Shown in pieces: positions 6,903-8,669 of a DNA stretch of 8,669 nt (position 1 is the stretch's first letter; each line of letters opens with the position of its first letter). The stretch is taken from assembly GCA_003449615.1 (NCBI GenBank), contig DMHA01000249.1, forward strand, positions 1-8,669, written 5' to 3'. The notes beneath the pieces are model-generated. The model ran no database searches. It was not told where the DNA came from and was given only the letters and a program-made list of their open reading frames with translations. Source of the stretch: Flavobacterium sp. (lineage in GTDB: Bacteria > Bacteroidota > Bacteroidia > Flavobacteriales > Flavobacteriaceae). Made by a program: the position numbers and the translations under genes.

Positions 6903-6982
6903 TTTGGATTTACTTTGCAAATAAAAAACCCTTTAAATTCAATAGCTTATGTTGTTTTTGGATTTGCTTTGCAAATAAGAAA
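6903..6982. repeat. 26-bp direct repeat pair with internal hairpins, 54-bp period
   Basis: Positions 6903-6928 and 6957-6982 are the same 26-bp unit with two differences (6912 A / 6966 G and 6925 A / 6979 G), separated by 28 unrelated bases. On the minus strand the upstream copy contains ATTTGC-AAA-GCAAAT, a perfect 6-bp hairpin; the other has ATTTGC-AAA-GTAAAT with one G-T pair. The pair fills the gap between the DUF4276 stop and the helicase start. No T run follows the hairpins, so they are not ordinary terminators. An effect on message processing or relative expression of the helicase is possible but not shown. Confidence 0.75.
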
Positions 6983-7564
6983 TTAGTTTTTTATTGCATC
7001 AAAAAAACGCACTAATCCAGAAATTGTTTGCTGAAAACTCTCAGATTTGTTTTTTTGGATGTCAATAAATGGCGCAATTTTTTTTGCTCCTCCAACTTTT
7101 TGAAATTCGGGTATAATTCTCTTAATTTCATAACTAGCGTTACAAATGTCAGGGTTCCTATATTTAGCTTTTTTCATGAAATTTTGATGATTAAATTTAG
7201 GATATGCCTTATTTACAGCATCAAAATCACCTATATACCACGATTCAAGTTCCTTGCAAATTATCCTTACTAATTTTGGGCAATTCCCATTTTGACTACA
7301 AATATCCAACAGTTTTTGCTTTAGAATTTTACAATCAGAACTATCTTGGTCTTGCATAATAACTACGCCAACAGGTTCATGATTCCAGTTACTTAAATAT
7401 TTTACTTTTGAAGGTATATTTTTTTGTAAATCATTTTTACCTTCAAAACTTCTGATGAAATAATTTGTGTTCAACTCCCATGGTTTTTCAATAACCTTTG
7501 GTAATAAAATTGTTAAAAATTCTTTCATTGATGGTTCTTCAACTAATATCTCAATTCTCGCCAT
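6983..7564 (-). CDS. DUF4276-family TOPRIM-like protein
   Basis: A cytoplasmic protein of 193 residues from the ATG at 7564. It shows the family pattern as I know it: a first strand and acidic motif ILVEEPSMKEFL (6-17, with Glu 9), a hydrophobic strand ending in the acidic DQD (72-74) followed by SSDC, and KELESWYIGD (104-113). The Glu plus D-x-D arrangement is that of TOPRIM-fold nucleases and topoisomerases, so a metal-dependent nuclease role is plausible but unproven. Where most TOPRIM proteins have Gly after the first Glu, this one has Glu 10. The frame stays open to 7636, but that extension lies within the end of the ATPase gene and lacks family features, so ATG 7564 is chosen. Only 4 bp separate it from the ATPase stop, implying one message and coupled translation. 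DUF4276 genes often sit next to such ATPases, and this pairing points to a two-part module. Confidence 0.8.
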   Translation of the reverse strand: MARIEILVEEPSMKEFLTILLPKVIEKPWELNTNYFIRSFEGKNDLQKNIPSKVKYLSNWNHEPVGVVIMQDQDSSDCKILKQKLLDICSQNGNCPKLVRIICKELESWYIGDFDAVNKAYPKFNHQNFMKKAKYRNPDICNASYEIKRIIPEFQKVGGAKKIAPFIDIQKNKSESFQQTISGLVRFFDAIKN

Positions 7565-7568
7565 ATTA

Positions 7569-8669
7569 TTAGTTTTTAGGACCGCTTCCTGTAAAATATC
7601 CTTGCTTCCAAAGGTATCCAAGCTTATCTCCTTCATTAAATAAATTGGCTATTACATTATCATCCGATGCTCTTTTAATATTTGTAAAACCGTTTTCCTT
7701 TTTTAACCAAAAAAGTTCTTGTACTTCTAATGCGTTTACAAAATCTGGTGAGTGCGATGAAATAAAAACTTGTCCTCCGCGATTTGCATAATCTCTAAAT
7801 TCTTCTGCTAATTCAATTAAAAGTTCAGGATGCAAATAATTTTCGGGTTCTTCAATACACAATAATGGATGTGGCTTTGGATCATTAAGTAAAACTAAAT
7901 AAGCAAACATTTTTATTGTGCCGTCTGAAACAAATCTTGAAATAAATGGATCTTTGAAACTTCCATCACTAAATTGAAGTACAATTCTACCATCAATAGT
8001 TTCTGTTGCTTCTACTTTATCTATACCAGGCACACGTTCTTTCATCTTATCTAAAATTTTCTGAAAAGTTTCTGGATAATTTTCATAAATATATTTGGTT
8101 ACTTGTGCCAAGTTGTCGCCAGAGGTTGATAAATGCTCACTTAAACCTGTATCCTCTATATTTTGCGCAGCTTGTATTTGAAAATTTGATACATACCAGT
8201 TTTCTAGTAGTCTTCTAAATGAACTTATGGCATTAAATTTTTGAAATTGTCCCAAACCTTTAATTGCCAAAATATCAGGGCTGTCAAGTGTTTGTTCTTC
8301 TCTTTGTTCTTTAAACTCTTGTTTGGCACTTTCAAATTCACTTTCGTTTACAATAGCATTGCCTTTTCCATAAGTAAATTCAAGAAAACGATAGGGTCTG
8401 CCTGTGTTTCCTCTGCGATAACTCAATATTTCTTTAGTAACAACAGGTAAGTTATTTTCGCCAATGCCTACTGAAAGTTCATAAGTAATTAAGGGTTGCT
8501 TTTTCTTGTCGATTTCAGGGTTTCTAAATTTTATTTCTATTTCTATATCGCCAACACCATTCCGGGAATACACTTCTTTATAACCACCTCGTTTGTTTAA
8601 AGCTGTTTTAACATTGCTTTTCAATGCATCACTCAAAAAACCAAACACCTCAAACAAGGTAGATTTCCC
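7569..8669 (-). CDS. ABC/AAA_21-type ATPase, partial (N-terminus beyond window)
   Basis: The frame is open to the window edge and begins there with GKSTLFEVF, the end of a Walker A motif, so the start codon and the first strand lie outside; 366 residues are visible. Counting from that Gly: a Q-loop/insert region with a charged helix around 105-128, an ABC-signature-like segment RFVSDGTIK (245-253), Walker B LLCIEEPENYLHP (269-281, catalytic Glu 274), and a switch His in SSHSPDF (306). The tail LGYLWKQGYFTG is typical of AAA_21 ATPases. No nuclease domain is fused at its C-terminus, unlike OLD proteins; the DUF4276 protein encoded 4 bp downstream may supply that activity in trans. The expected role is an ATP-hydrolysing sensor or scaffold, as in the PARIS ATPase AriA and related defence ATPases; this is inferred from architecture. 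Apparent starts inside the frame, such as the TTG at 8657, would remove the P-loop and are not real. Confidence 0.85.
   Translation of the reverse strand, partial: GKSTLFEVFGFLSDALKSNVKTALNKRGGYKEVYSRNGVGDIEIEIKFRNPEIDKKKQPLITYELSVGIGENNLPVVTKEILSYRRGNTGRPYRFLEFTYGKGNAIVNESEFESAKQEFKEQREEQTLDSPDILAIKGLGQFQKFNAISSFRRLLENWYVSNFQIQAAQNIEDTGLSEHLSTSGDNLAQVTKYIYENYPETFQKILDKMKERVPGIDKVEATETIDGRIVLQFSDGSFKDPFISRFVSDGTIKMFAYLVLLNDPKPHPLLCIEEPENYLHPELLIELAEEFRDYANRGGQVFISSHSPDFVNALEVQELFWLKKENGFTNIKRASDDNVIANLFNEGDKLGYLWKQGYFTGSGPKN

Noticed and set aside
6903..6982. Minimal CRISPR array (two 26-bp repeats around a 28-bp spacer)
   Set aside because: Only two imperfect copies, no further spacers, no cas genes, and the repeat unit abuts a stop codon; a local duplication or dispersed repeat explains it better.
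7565..7636. N-terminal extension of the DUF4276 protein to an ATG at 7636
   Set aside because: It overlaps the end of the ATPase gene out of frame and adds no family feature; ATG 7564 starts right before the first conserved strand.
7028..8450. Plus-strand frames of 69-81 codons opposite the DUF4276 and ATPase genes
   Set aside because: They are rich in Phe/Leu/Ile/Ser as expected from the complement of AT-rich coding DNA and lack start signals.
8655..8657. TTG start for the ATPase at 8657
   Set aside because: The upstream codons in the same frame spell GKST, the end of Walker A, so the gene continues past the window edge.

Overview
The window looks like a piece of a Bacteroidota chromosome, most likely a Flavobacterium-type member of the Flavobacteriaceae. 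The reasons are low GC content, A-rich ribosome binding regions without a strong Shine-Dalgarno sequence, two promoters that fit the Bacteroidota pattern TTG-N19-TAnnTTTG, and the style of the surface and cytochrome proteins. This placement is inferred from sequence character; no database was searched.

Left part (1-3920). The window opens inside the last 73 codons of a plus-strand gene with an extremely acidic tail, followed by a hairpin-plus-T-run terminator. Facing it on the minus strand are a 416-residue outer-membrane beta-barrel of the BamA/TamA type without POTRA domains and, upstream of it, a membrane-anchored or lipidated octaheme cytochrome c with C-terminal HEAT and TPR repeats. Each of these two has its own promoter at exactly 19-bp spacing. 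The promoter of the cytochrome shows that its start is the ATG at 3874 and not the TTG at 3892.

Middle (3875-4380). This stretch holds a tandem dyad at the cytochrome promoter, a 36-residue lysine-rich plus-strand protein, a weak terminator and a strong 11-bp hairpin with a T8 loop that looks like a dispersed intergenic element.

Right part (4381-8669). A minus-strand cluster reads, in transcription order: an ABC/AAA_21-type ATPase (cut by the window edge inside its Walker A motif, GKST), a DUF4276 protein with TOPRIM-like acidic residues (4-bp gap), and, after 88 bp carrying a 26-bp direct repeat, an 837-residue GIY-YIG (T5orf172-like) nuclease fused to an SF2 helicase. ATPase plus stand-alone TOPRIM-like protein recalls anti-phage modules such as PARIS and OLD-type pairs, and the nuclease-helicase recalls restriction translocases. 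The cluster is therefore a candidate defence system, possibly with more genes beyond the right edge. The helicase gene also carries an in-frame copy of a short dispersed repeat, encoding ASTGSAQ just before its Walker A motif.
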